64,000 bases of DNA from Planctomycetota bacterium (GTDB lineage: Bacteria; Planctomycetota; Uabimicrobiia; Uabimicrobiales; Uabimicrobiaceae). Below, piece after piece: positions 40,945 through 49,694 of this stretch; within the stretch, counting starts at the first letter, position 1, and every line of letters begins with the position of its first letter. A model generated the notes under the pieces. The model worked only from the letters and a program-made list of their open reading frames with translations, was not told where the DNA came from and did no database searches. Both the position numbers and the translations under genes were made by a program. The stretch lies in the NCBI GenBank assembly GCA_029260735.1, contig JAJDCR010000093.1:1-64000 (forward strand), read 5' to 3'.

Positions 40945-41330
40945 ATTCAGATTCAGACATATTACAGACTTCTCACACACGGAAACAAAAAAGGGCTAAA
41001 GGATAGAATAAATAAGAAGAAAAAACAGGCAAAGGGATTTGCATATTTTTAAGGTAGAGTGAAAAGAGTGCGCCTTAAAGTTGAAGAAAGAAAAGAATTT
41101 CACGCAAAGCCGCAAAGATCGCAAAGGAAAATATCAAAAATCTTTCTCTTGATCTTAATGAAATTCTTCGAGTTTATCTCTCGCCTAGATTCTTTTTCTC
41201 CTTGGCGTCTTTGCGGCTTTGCGTGAAATTCTTTTCTACTCAAAATCCACAGCGGAGGGCGCGACTAAGCCTTATAAAATATGGGTCTAGATTAAATGCA
41301 TGTTTTCAGGTATCGTATAAATAGTGCGTA
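40945..41330. other. Intergenic gap with long inverted repeat
   Basis: The 385 bp between the kinase and the convergent sugar-kinase-like gene hold the 149 bp inverted-repeat element at 41089-41237. No ORF is convincing here. Confidence 0.6.
41089..41237. repeat. Inverted repeat with CGCAAAG ends
   Basis: A perfect 30 bp inverted repeat (41089-41118 against 41208-41237; core CACGCAAAGCCGCAAAGA) encloses ~89 bp, with weaker pairing continuing inward. Dispersed repeats built on CGCAAAG units are common in many bacterial genomes. There is no coding potential inside. Confidence 0.85.
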
Positions 41331-42440
41331 TCAGACATAAGTTTGGACAATTTTCTCTAGTGCTTCTTGTTGCCTTTCTATTGTCTGTATCATTTGAATT
41401 TGCGTGCGGGTTCTTTCTAGATTATGCTCAGGTCCTTTTGTTTTGAAATAAGGATCACCTTCTAAATAATCGGTTAAAAAGCGAATGGCAAGTTCATAGC
41501 AAATTAGTTGACTAGCAAAAACTAAGTTCTCTAGTTCAGGAGTTGAAAGATACTCCCCCATCTCCTCTAAATATCCACGAGTTACAGCAGTAAAACGATC
41601 TTCGTTTATTTTGATATTAGAAAGATCTTGCTCAGACTCAGAGAACTCTCCGGTTCCTGTTCTGACCAGGTCTCCAAAGTCATAAAGAGTGTATCCAGGC
41701 ATGACTAAGTCGAGGTCTACAACGCAAACTCCTTTTCCTGATTGATTATCGAGCATGGCGTTGTTAATTTTGGTATCGTTATGAACAATACGCAACGGGA
41801 TACTACCTCCTTGAATTAAACTTTCTATTTTTTGAGCGAGATGAGCGTAGGATAGTAAAATTTCCACCTCTTTTTTGCATGGAGATAGACGATGACAAGG
41901 ATCTTCCTCGACGACTTGGCGAAGTTTGTCTAAACGAGCAAGGGGATCGTGAAAATTTTTGATAATCGTGGCAAGTTTTTCCGACGGAAAATCTTGGAGA
42001 AGGGCTTGAAATTGTCCAAAAGCACGAGCGATTTCATAGGCTTGCTCTGATGTTTCCAAAACATCATAAGTCGAGGCGTTTTCTATGTAGCGGTAGCAAC
42101 GCCAGTATCCATCGTCTTCTCCTCTCAAAAAAAGTTGTCCACTGTGAGTGGGGATAATGGAGAGCACTCTGCGCTCTAAGTTATTCACTCCACGTAGGCG
42201 GAGTTTTTTCCTTAGAAAATCTGTCACTAAGGAAATGTTTGTCATCAAAGAATTTGGACAAGGAAAAATATAGCTGTTAATACGCTGCATAATAATTTTT
42301 TTTTGTTTTTTTTTCTCTTTCCAAGTGACTAAATAGGTGTTGTGAATGTGTCCACTACCGTGAGCAACTGCTTGAGTGAATTCCCCAGGGACTTGAAACT
42401 GGGAAAAAATGTTTTCGATATATTCTGGCTCCTGGTTCAC
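41331..42440 (-). CDS. NahK-like N-acetylhexosamine kinase
   Basis: This APH-fold kinase (~369 residues) has the catalytic loop HNDTKINNAMLD and the metal motif VVDLDLVMPG followed by YDFGDLVRTG. Those motifs and the N-terminal 'QRINSYIFPCPNSLMTNI' closely resemble bifidobacterial N-acetylhexosamine 1-kinase. That enzyme makes sugar-1-phosphates from GlcNAc or GalNAc. No partner phosphorylase or uridylyltransferase is adjacent, so substrate and pathway are open. The start is a GTG at 42440 with AGGAG 5 bases upstream; a TTG at 42455 lies in frame. Confidence 0.85.
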   Translation of the reverse strand: MNQEPEYIENIFSQFQVPGEFTQAVAHGSGHIHNTYLVTWKEKKKQKKIIMQRINSYIFPCPNSLMTNISLVTDFLRKKLRLRGVNNLERRVLSIIPTHSGQLFLRGEDDGYWRCYRYIENASTYDVLETSEQAYEIARAFGQFQALLQDFPSEKLATIIKNFHDPLARLDKLRQVVEEDPCHRLSPCKKEVEILLSYAHLAQKIESLIQGGSIPLRIVHNDTKINNAMLDNQSGKGVCVVDLDLVMPGYTLYDFGDLVRTGTGEFSESEQDLSNIKINEDRFTAVTRGYLEEMGEYLSTPELENLVFASQLICYELAIRFLTDYLEGDPYFKTKGPEHNLERTRTQIQMIQTIERQQEALEKIVQTYV

Positions 42441-42608
42441 TAAATCTCCTGACAAGAAAAAAAATCTCTTAATTTTAGTTAGATTGATATACCTTTTTTT
42501 GGTATCTTAAAAATGCTATTTTAGAGTGTGTTGTCAATCAAAACTTAATGGATGACACACTCTAAAGTCAATTTTATCCATAGGCACCTTAAGGCAAGGA
42601 AAAAAAAA

Positions 42609-43382
42609 ATGGAGCTTATCAGCAATATTCAGGATATTGTTACTAGAATTCCAAAGCAACGGGATCATATCCGAAACCAACAGGCAACAAAAACAGCCTT
42701 TGTTTTACCTTTTTTTAATGCTTTGGGGTACGATATTTTTAACCCACTAGAAGTTATTCCTGACTTTACAGTGAATCGAAGCGAGCAACCCCGTGAAAAA
42801 ATGGACTATGCCTTAAGTAAAGATGAAAAAATCATTGCTTTAGTAGAGTGTCGTTGGTGTGGAGATGATTTAGAGCACGACTCTCCTCGACAACTACATC
42901 AGCTTTACTCACTTGTTCCTGATGTCCGCTTGGGTATTCTCACTAATGGTATTAGCTATCAATTTTTTACTGATATAGATGATAATAACCAAATGGATTG
43001 GAGTCCTTTCTTTGAGTTCAATCTTTTGAATTTTGGAGAAAAGCATTTTGATCAGCTAAAAATGTTTCAAAAAGATTCCTTTGATGTTAACTTAGTTCTT
43101 TCTCATGCGGGCAAACTAAAATATGAAAGTACTGTAAAGAAATCTTTAGCTCATCGAACAGTGGATGTGGAAGAAAAAAGTGATCACAATGTAGTTTCTC
43201 CTGACTTTCATACCTCTTCTGACTCTATTGAAACCCAAGAAATTAGAGATGAGTTTATTCCTGATGTCCCAGAATCTCTCATCAATAAAAAAATTAAATA
43301 CTATATTTCTCTGAACCTAGACGACCCTCGCTACATTAAGCTTTGGCTTGAGTATTTGAAAGTCAAAGACTATATGGAATAA
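42609..43382 (+). CDS. Orphan HsdR-N-like (COG4748) protein
   Basis: The 257-residue protein has an N-terminal nuclease-like domain of the type I restriction R-subunit N-terminal type: 'RNQQATKTAFVLPFFNALGYDIFNP', then MDYALSKDE and ALVECRW. In active HsdR the strand ends in ECK; here it is ECR, so activity is uncertain. The C-terminal ~80 residues are low-complexity, ending in a helical segment. No hsdM, hsdS or helicase gene is present, so it is a stand-alone member of the COG4748-like group found widely in bacteria. The ATG at 42609 has an AAGGA site. A role in defence or DNA repair is possible but unshown. Confidence 0.8.
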   Translation: MELISNIQDIVTRIPKQRDHIRNQQATKTAFVLPFFNALGYDIFNPLEVIPDFTVNRSEQPREKMDYALSKDEKIIALVECRWCGDDLEHDSPRQLHQLYSLVPDVRLGILTNGISYQFFTDIDDNNQMDWSPFFEFNLLNFGEKHFDQLKMFQKDSFDVNLVLSHAGKLKYESTVKKSLAHRTVDVEEKSDHNVVSPDFHTSSDSIETQEIRDEFIPDVPESLINKKIKYYISLNLDDPRYIKLWLEYLKVKDYME

Positions 43383-43389
43383 ATGGGAT

Positions 43390-43564
43390 GGAGGGCAAGG
43401 CTCCTGCCGCGCCGGGGATGTGCTGGGATTACAATGTTGAAAGCAAAGCACAGCTCCGGCGATTTAAAACGTTTTTTCAATATGAAACTATGATCCAGTG
43501 AATGTGCTTTAATACCGTTCCAGGAACCAATCACATCCCCTGTTCGGCAGGAGCCTCACCCTCC
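43390..43564. repeat. MITE-like inverted repeat, second copy
   Basis: Ends of 33 bp (43390-43422 against 43532-43564, five mismatches) contain the GGCTCCTGCCG core also seen at 1-24 and 59-82. Inside are ~110 bp of unrelated sequence. It lies immediately after the HsdR-N-like gene. Confidence 0.75.
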
Positions 43565-43664
43565 AGGGAACATGGTGCTTAGAAGGGTTTTCGACCATCT
43601 TTTTCAAAAGCGGTTTCAGATAAGCCTCACCCTCCAGGGAACAGGGGCCTTAGAACGGTTTTAG
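43554..43664. repeat. 71 bp-spaced direct repeat
   Basis: Two copies of ~40 bp (43554-43594 and 43625-43664) share CCTCACCCTCCAGGGAACA and continue with similar sequence. The first overlaps the right end of the MITE-like element. The rest of the 325 bp gap up to the carboxylase stop holds no gene. Confidence 0.65.
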
Positions 43665-43707
43665 ATATTCTTATTTCAACAGCCAAATCTTTCCACTCTC
43701 ACACACC

Positions 43708-46281
43708 CTACTCCATCGCAATTAAGATTTGTCCTGGTTGAACTAGGCTTTCGTCTTTCACCAAAATCTCCTTGACGATTCCTTCGTGGGTTGCTTGGAC
43801 TTCTGTATATACCTTCATCGCTCCGACAAGACAAAGAGTTTTCCCTATAGTTACTTTGTCTCCTACCTTTACAAAAGCAGGGCTTCCTGGTTTGCTTGAC
43901 AGATAAAACATTCCCAGTATGGGAGAGACCACATTGGAGGAGTCCACGGATTTTTCTACTTTCGAGATTTTGGCTAATATTTTTTTGCGATCAAAGGGGA
44001 GTCTGACACTTTCAGGTACTGTAACGGAATTGCTTTTTTGGCAAGAAGAGAGCTCTAAAATGGGGGCAAAATCATTTTGAAGTTGAGTAAGCGCTTCATG
44101 CGTAATTTGAAATTCTTTCCATTTTGCTTTGAGCGCTTCTGTCACCTGAGGGACACTTTTTCCTTTTCCTAAAGCAATTTCTTTGGCAACTTGGTCCAGT
44201 GGGGTGCCGCTTTCTTTTTCCAAAGCAGTAATAAATTCATTCGAATCTACTTCTATAGATTGGCAGATGTTACGTAAAGAACGATAGAAAGCAATTCCTT
44301 TTTCAAAGTGATCTTTATCTTCGGAAAATAAAGAGAAAGATAAACGATCTAAAAGTAAGGCGAGAATTTCTAAATGAGAGAATTTTTTTTGAGCAGGAGC
44401 TAACTCTAAAAGGAAAGCCATCGCTAGACTGGGCTCTTTCTTGAATAAATTAGATAAATCACTAAGCAGAGTTTGACAAAGTAAAGGATTATGCTTATTT
44501 TCCTGATTCATTTTTTCTATAACTTTTGAGAATCCCTTTTTCATATTTTCTTGGAGATTATGTAAAAGGCAGATGTAAATCTCAACAAAACTTGTGGTGA
44601 TTCGAGGAAGGGGTTTGTTTTGGCGTAACCAAGAGAGTATAGCTAAATGAAAGGGAATGGTTGTCAATAGTGATTTTCCTGATATCTTTGCTTGGTACAA
44701 GTTTTTATAAGCTTTATCAAGAAGATTATCCCAACTTTTATCGGTGTAAATATTTAATGAAATGTTTGCATCATAAAAGGGAGGAGGAGCAATTTCTCTT
44801 TTTTGTTTTATTAAAGTTCGAGCAATGCCACTGTCTTCTATTCGAATCCCTTCTTCTGAAGCAAAGAAAAATTCCTCAATCACAGCTCCTGGGGCAGGCT
44901 GAATGCGGCTAGAATCCAAGAGACTAATTCGAGTTTCTAGAGAGTAGCCTGAAAAAGATATATCTTCTTGCTTGTAACCCAGTTTTTCACCTACCCCGGC
45001 TAGTCGAATTTGCTCGGCAATCAGGCTGACTCTCTTTCCTCGCAAACGAGATATTTCTTCACTGACCCCATGCTCGACCTGAATTCGCGGATTTACTTCT
45101 AAAAAATAGAAATTACGATTAGGGTCTACTAAAAACTCCACTGTTCCTGCTCCTCGGTAGCCGATGGTTTTTCCAATTTTAATGGCGGCGTCTTGGAGAT
45201 GGCCAATGAGTTTTTTTTCTGCTTCCCATTCTTGTCGTAAACTTTCATCTTTGGTGACAGATATTTTCTCATCTAGCTGGCCTTGGTGCAAAGCGATCTC
45301 GATTAGTTTTTGATAGAAAGGGGTTTGGAAAGAGCAATCTCGAACGGCAAAGTGGACAACCTCCTCTCCATCTCCCAGAATTTGCACTTCAATGTGCCTT
45401 GGCTCTAGAATATTAGCCTCTAGTAAGACGGACTTATTTGCACCTACTTTACTAGCTCCTATTTCACTCCAAACTTCTCGTAAGGCCTTAGAAAACTGAG
45501 AGGTCTCTTCGATAACTCTTTGCCCTTTCCCCCCTCCTCCGGCACTTGCTTTGATACGAATAGGCATTTTGCCGTGCTTTTCCCATAACTCTTCAATTGC
45601 AAGCCTGGCAGCTTCATTTAATTCTTCTTCAGAAAAGAGCTCGATATCTTTTTCTTGTGCAGCTAAATAAGCACTTGCAAGTGCTTCGTCAAAAGAATCA
45701 ACAGACAGTTCTGTTTCGATTCCTTTGCTTTGTAAGTGTTTTTGAAGAGTGGTAGTGAGTGATGGCTTTTCTGACTGTGAATCCTGTGATCTTTGTTCAA
45801 GGATTACTTTTTCTAAACAGTCCGTACCTGGTGTTACGGATATTCCTAGGGAGGTACAAATATCTCTCGCCTTGTCTTTTAAACCTAACATATCTAAAAC
45901 ATAGCTAGTTGGGCCAATAAAACGAATTCCTAACTTTTCACAACGACGAGCAAAATCTACGTTTTCTGCTAAAAATCCATATCCTACATAAATAGCATCA
46001 ATACTGTGCTCTTGGGCTGTCTTTATGATAGCATCAACATCTGAGTAGTCGGTGAGAAGATGAATTTTGTTATAGCGAGAGCGATCTGAAAGCCAAGGAG
46101 CTTGATTTTCTAAATTATCCAACCATTCCCGACGAGAAATAAGAATGTCAGGAGAAGGCATATCTAGTCCGGCGATGATTCGTAAAGCTTCTTCGGCAAT
46201 GGGACCTCGACAGGCCACTAAGACTTTTAATTTCGACAAAGCCTTTTTTTCTAAGGGGGCGGTAGTTGCCAATCTTTCCAT
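43708..46281 (-). CDS. Biotin carboxylase-BCCP fusion
   Basis: This ~857-residue enzyme has an N-terminal biotin carboxylase domain split by an ~80-residue insertion (~155-235 in the ORF). Motifs include IKASAGGGGKGQRV (ATP), RDCSFQTPFYQK where the family usually has RDCSxQRRxQK, and EVNPRIQVEH. A helical middle region (~510-780) of unknown role leads to a C-terminal lipoyl-like domain carrying the biotin Lys in VGAMKVYTE (34 residues from the end). Acyl-CoA carboxylases need a carboxyltransferase, and none is adjacent. The ATG at 46281 has GAGG 5 bases upstream. It is divergent from BioY, consistent with biotin dependence. Confidence 0.88.
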   Translation of the reverse strand: MERLATTAPLEKKALSKLKVLVACRGPIAEEALRIIAGLDMPSPDILISRREWLDNLENQAPWLSDRSRYNKIHLLTDYSDVDAIIKTAQEHSIDAIYVGYGFLAENVDFARRCEKLGIRFIGPTSYVLDMLGLKDKARDICTSLGISVTPGTDCLEKVILEQRSQDSQSEKPSLTTTLQKHLQSKGIETELSVDSFDEALASAYLAAQEKDIELFSEEELNEAARLAIEELWEKHGKMPIRIKASAGGGGKGQRVIEETSQFSKALREVWSEIGASKVGANKSVLLEANILEPRHIEVQILGDGEEVVHFAVRDCSFQTPFYQKLIEIALHQGQLDEKISVTKDESLRQEWEAEKKLIGHLQDAAIKIGKTIGYRGAGTVEFLVDPNRNFYFLEVNPRIQVEHGVSEEISRLRGKRVSLIAEQIRLAGVGEKLGYKQEDISFSGYSLETRISLLDSSRIQPAPGAVIEEFFFASEEGIRIEDSGIARTLIKQKREIAPPPFYDANISLNIYTDKSWDNLLDKAYKNLYQAKISGKSLLTTIPFHLAILSWLRQNKPLPRITTSFVEIYICLLHNLQENMKKGFSKVIEKMNQENKHNPLLCQTLLSDLSNLFKKEPSLAMAFLLELAPAQKKFSHLEILALLLDRLSFSLFSEDKDHFEKGIAFYRSLRNICQSIEVDSNEFITALEKESGTPLDQVAKEIALGKGKSVPQVTEALKAKWKEFQITHEALTQLQNDFAPILELSSCQKSNSVTVPESVRLPFDRKKILAKISKVEKSVDSSNVVSPILGMFYLSSKPGSPAFVKVGDKVTIGKTLCLVGAMKVYTEVQATHEGIVKEILVKDESLVQPGQILIAME

Positions 46282-46490
46282 GGAGTCCTCGTTCATAGAC
46301 CTATTTTTAGCAGTGAATTACATTTTTGGTATTTTACTACTAAGTAAAAAGGGTAGATAAAATATTTTTTTCTTAAAATTTGAAGAGTAATAATGTATGG
46401 AAGATTGGTAGGATAAGTCAAGTTTTTTTTGAGCTTTGTCATTTTATTCCATCGTCTTTTTAATCTACTTTTTCATTTAAAGGATAAAAA

Positions 46491-47087
46491 ATGTCTTCTT
46501 CGCCCTCTGAATTTACTCTTGTCCGAGTTTGGCTACCTCAGCTTCGAGAGAAAGAAATTTTCTTTACTATTTTGTTCGCGAATGTTTTTTTGGCCGTCTC
46601 AGCCCAAATTTCGATAACTCTGCCCTACACTCCCGTGGATCTTACAGGACAAAGTTTTGCGGTTATCTTGGTCGGAATGATTTTAGGGGCACGCTGGGGA
46701 GTAATATCAGTTCTTTGCTATATTCTTCTGGGAGCGATGGGCTTACCTATTTTTAGCCAAGGAGCTTTTGGATGGGGAGCTCTTACAGGTGACACTGGTG
46801 GCTACTTTGGAGGGTTTGTTTTAGGAGTTTTTTTTGTTGGGATCTTGGCGGAGAGGAAAGGATCTTATCACTGGGGACAATGCCTTGTCTCTGTTTTAGG
46901 AGGCACTACTCTTATTCTGGGAGGAGGAGTTTTTCGTTTAGCTCACTTGTATGGTTGGAACTCTGCTTTGGAGTATGGTCTTTATCCTCCTTTGCCGGGC
47001 GCTTGTGTTAAAGCAATTCTTTTGGTTTTGACAGTCCGAGGATTATGGAAAGTGAGTAAAAGAAAGCTTTTAGAAAACAAGGAATAA
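46491..47087 (+). CDS. bioY: Biotin transporter BioY
   Basis: BioY is the substrate-binding membrane component of ECF-type biotin uptake. The 198-residue protein has about six membrane segments and the family phrases YTPVDLTGQSFAV, ILGARWGV, MGLPIFSQGAFG and TGDTGGYFGGFVLG. Some BioY proteins work alone; no BioM/BioN genes are here. It is divergent from the biotin-dependent carboxylase, and the ~210 bp between them probably contains shared or paired promoters. An AAAGGAT site precedes the ATG. Confidence 0.93.
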   Translation: MSSSPSEFTLVRVWLPQLREKEIFFTILFANVFLAVSAQISITLPYTPVDLTGQSFAVILVGMILGARWGVISVLCYILLGAMGLPIFSQGAFGWGALTGDTGGYFGGFVLGVFFVGILAERKGSYHWGQCLVSVLGGTTLILGGGVFRLAHLYGWNSALEYGLYPPLPGACVKAILLVLTVRGLWKVSKRKLLENKE

Positions 47088-47110
47088 AACAAGGAAGAAA
47101 AGGAATCCCA

Positions 47111-48004
47111 ATGACAGAAAAAAGAAAATTTTCGCATAAGTCTTTTCGAAAAATTTTGGGAATTATTTTAGTTCTAGTAGCCTTTTGGTTTATCTTGGGC
47201 TGCTTAAGTGCTTGGTACTTAACTAGAAGAGCCCCCTCTTCTGTTTCTCCTCTGGTTGATGTGTCGGGGTTTCCTGTTAAAGAAGTTTCTCTACAGTCAG
47301 CAGATGGAATAAAAATATCAGCTTGGCTTATTCAAAATTCAAGGACTAAAGTGGTGATTATTCTCGATGGGATTAGAGGGTATCGAGAGAATAATTTATC
47401 TAGAGCAGAGCTTTATCTTAAGGAAGGTTTTTCCGTTCTGCTACCTGACTTAAGAGCCACAGGAATAAGTGAAGGAGACACTATTACCTTTGGTTGGCAG
47501 GAAAGGTTAGATGTTTCTGCTTGCTATACTTATTTAAGAGGAGAAGGCTTTAGTAAAATATCTGCTCATGGAAGATCTTTAGGAGCAGCGGCAATTTTAT
47601 ATAGCTTAGCTTTGTCAGAAAAACCCTCGTTTTCTTTTCTGGTCTTGGAATCTTGTTATGATACGATTGAGCATGCCTTTCAGAATAGAATGAATTTTCT
47701 TCCTTTCCCTTTTTTTTGCTATTACCCAATTGTTTTTTTTACCGAGCATTTTATCGGAGAAGAAATGAGTCAATTAAAACCTTTGGGTGCCGTGACTTAC
47801 TGTGAGTCTCCTGCTCTGTTTATGGCGGGAGATAGGGAATACCAACTTAAAATAGAAGAAACGAAGGATCTCTATAAAGCCTGTTCTTCTTCGAAAGAAC
47901 TTCATATTTTTAAAGGGGGGAAGCACGAGGATTTTCTCGCTCGTTTTCCTTCGGAATACAAAGAGGTTTTGAAAAGATTTCAAAGGAAAATAAAACGAGA
48001 GTAG
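47111..48004 (+). CDS. Membrane-anchored alpha/beta hydrolase
   Basis: The 297-residue protein has an N-terminal membrane segment (~15-35) and an alpha/beta hydrolase fold. The nucleophile elbow is GRSLGAAA, the probable acid lies in AGDREYQ, and the His in KHEDFL. The oxyanion region 'GIRGYRENNLSRAE' follows the typical pattern of DUF1749/YqkD-like acyl-esterase or peptidase families. It lies 24 bp after bioY and probably shares its mRNA. It is convergent with the histidine kinase gene. The substrate is unknown. Confidence 0.88.
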   Translation: MTEKRKFSHKSFRKILGIILVLVAFWFILGCLSAWYLTRRAPSSVSPLVDVSGFPVKEVSLQSADGIKISAWLIQNSRTKVVIILDGIRGYRENNLSRAELYLKEGFSVLLPDLRATGISEGDTITFGWQERLDVSACYTYLRGEGFSKISAHGRSLGAAAILYSLALSEKPSFSFLVLESCYDTIEHAFQNRMNFLPFPFFCYYPIVFFTEHFIGEEMSQLKPLGAVTYCESPALFMAGDREYQLKIEETKDLYKACSSSKELHIFKGGKHEDFLARFPSEYKEVLKRFQRKIKRE

Positions 48005-48026
48005 TTTGACTGAATTCTGCTTTCCC

Positions 48027-49694
48027 TCAAAAATCGCTCAGCTGGAGTCTATAGTTTTTTTCCTTTAACTCTGTCGGTAGAGCCATTGTAAAAGTACTTC
48101 CATGTTCGAGCTCACTTTGTACTTGAATTTTTTCCCCTCCCAGGATATAGCAGAGTTTTTGAGTAATCGCTAAACCTAACCCTGTGCCTTCATATTTTCG
48201 GGAATGACTGGAGTCTATTTGGTAAAAAGAAGTGAATAGTTTTGGCACTTTTTCGCTTGGAATTCCAATGCCATTATCTTTTACCTCAAAAATAATTAAT
48301 TCTTGCTCTCCATTCCTTTCTCTTTTTACCGAAAAATGAATTTCTCCATTTTTTGTAAACTTGGTCGCATTGGAAAGTAAATTGAGTAAGCATTGGCGGA
48401 TTCTGGTGGCATCGGAGAGCATTATTCCCAGCTTATTCTCCACTTTTAAATGTAGATCATTGTGGTTTTTCTTGAGAAGAGGATTTATAGTTTGAACTAT
48501 TTGGTAAATGAGATCTTCTACAATGAACTCCTCCGTAGATAACTTCATATTACCAGATTCAATTTTGGATATGTCCAGTAAATCGTTGATTAAATCTAGC
48601 AAGTGGATTCCTGATGAATGAATACTTTTAACATCTTCGATTTCTTCGTCGTACCCCTTTTCATTCATAATTTCTGTCAAGATCTCACTAAGCCCAATAA
48701 TCGCGTGTAAGGGAGTACGTAACTCGTGGCTCATATTCGCTAAAAATTGATCTTTTACCTGGCTTGCCATCAGTGCTTTATCTCGAGCTCTCGCTAAATC
48801 AGTATTGCTTTCTTCAAGCTCTCTCGTTCTTATTCTTACCCGTTCTTCTAAGTTCTCTTTTGCTTGGCAGAGGGCAATGGCATTTTTCTGAAGTCGAATC
48901 AAAATATAGACAACATAAGCAATTAGAATGAGTAATAATAAATAAAAAATGACTAAGTAATTATCTACTTGCTGAGCATGGTAGTTGTGTTTAGCTTCGT
49001 AGACATACAGTAGCTCGTCTAGTTTTCCTGTGATAGGGAAGGCCACTATTTTTTTTAGGAGAAGATTAAGCTTTTTTTCTTCTTCCAATATAACACGGCT
49101 ATGAGTGTATATATTTTCTAACTCTTGGAGAGCATTTTCTGATATTTGTTTTTCTTGTTTTTGGATCGATTGAATTTTTTGTTGGATTTTGGATCTAAGA
49201 TCGTCATCCAGTGTAAAATGATATGAAAGAACAAGGTAAAGCAGTTCATTTATTTCTTCGAAGGAGACAGACGATGAATCTCTTTTTAAGAAGTAACGAC
49301 TGGTGATCTGCAGATAGCCTATAGAGTTGTTCAAAAAGGAGTTTTGGGATTTAAAACTTTCACACAAAGCTTCCTTTTCTTTGATCATTTCCAAGTAAGA
49401 GTCATAACGAAAACTGAAGTCTACTTGCATCACAAAATCTAAATGAAAACGAAGGTTTTCACTATATTGATGGATTTTTCTCCAATTATTGACTAAGGAG
49501 TCATAGTTTTGAAGAAGCTGATAGCGAAGCTTCAAGACATCTTCATCAATTAAAGTATCTAGGTGTTTGAGTTGGCGTAGGCTTTCCAGTGTAATGTTAT
49601 GAAGTTTAACATCAACCCCTCTTGTTTGATAAAAAAGAAAGCTTAAAAAGAGAGCGATGAGAACAGCCATAGTAATTCGACGACTATTTGGCAT
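48027..49694 (-). CDS. Orphan sensor histidine kinase
   Basis: The ~555-residue inner-membrane histidine kinase has TM1 (~9-25), a periplasmic helical sensor domain of ~220 residues, TM2 (~250-268) and a coiled-coil linker. The phospho-acceptor region is NMSHELRTPLHAIIGL, the ATP-binding motifs are LLSNATKFT, KDNGIGIP and GTGLGLAI. No response regulator gene adjoins it. It overlaps the cytochrome c peroxidase gene by ~11 bp, which hints at coregulation with that redox enzyme. The ATG at 49694 is favoured; an upstream in-frame GTG exists at 49706. Confidence 0.92.
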   Translation of the reverse strand: MPNSRRITMAVLIALFLSFLFYQTRGVDVKLHNITLESLRQLKHLDTLIDEDVLKLRYQLLQNYDSLVNNWRKIHQYSENLRFHLDFVMQVDFSFRYDSYLEMIKEKEALCESFKSQNSFLNNSIGYLQITSRYFLKRDSSSVSFEEINELLYLVLSYHFTLDDDLRSKIQQKIQSIQKQEKQISENALQELENIYTHSRVILEEEKKLNLLLKKIVAFPITGKLDELLYVYEAKHNYHAQQVDNYLVIFYLLLLILIAYVVYILIRLQKNAIALCQAKENLEERVRIRTRELEESNTDLARARDKALMASQVKDQFLANMSHELRTPLHAIIGLSEILTEIMNEKGYDEEIEDVKSIHSSGIHLLDLINDLLDISKIESGNMKLSTEEFIVEDLIYQIVQTINPLLKKNHNDLHLKVENKLGIMLSDATRIRQCLLNLLSNATKFTKNGEIHFSVKRERNGEQELIIFEVKDNGIGIPSEKVPKLFTSFYQIDSSHSRKYEGTGLGLAITQKLCYILGGEKIQVQSELEHGSTFTMALPTELKEKNYRLQLSDF

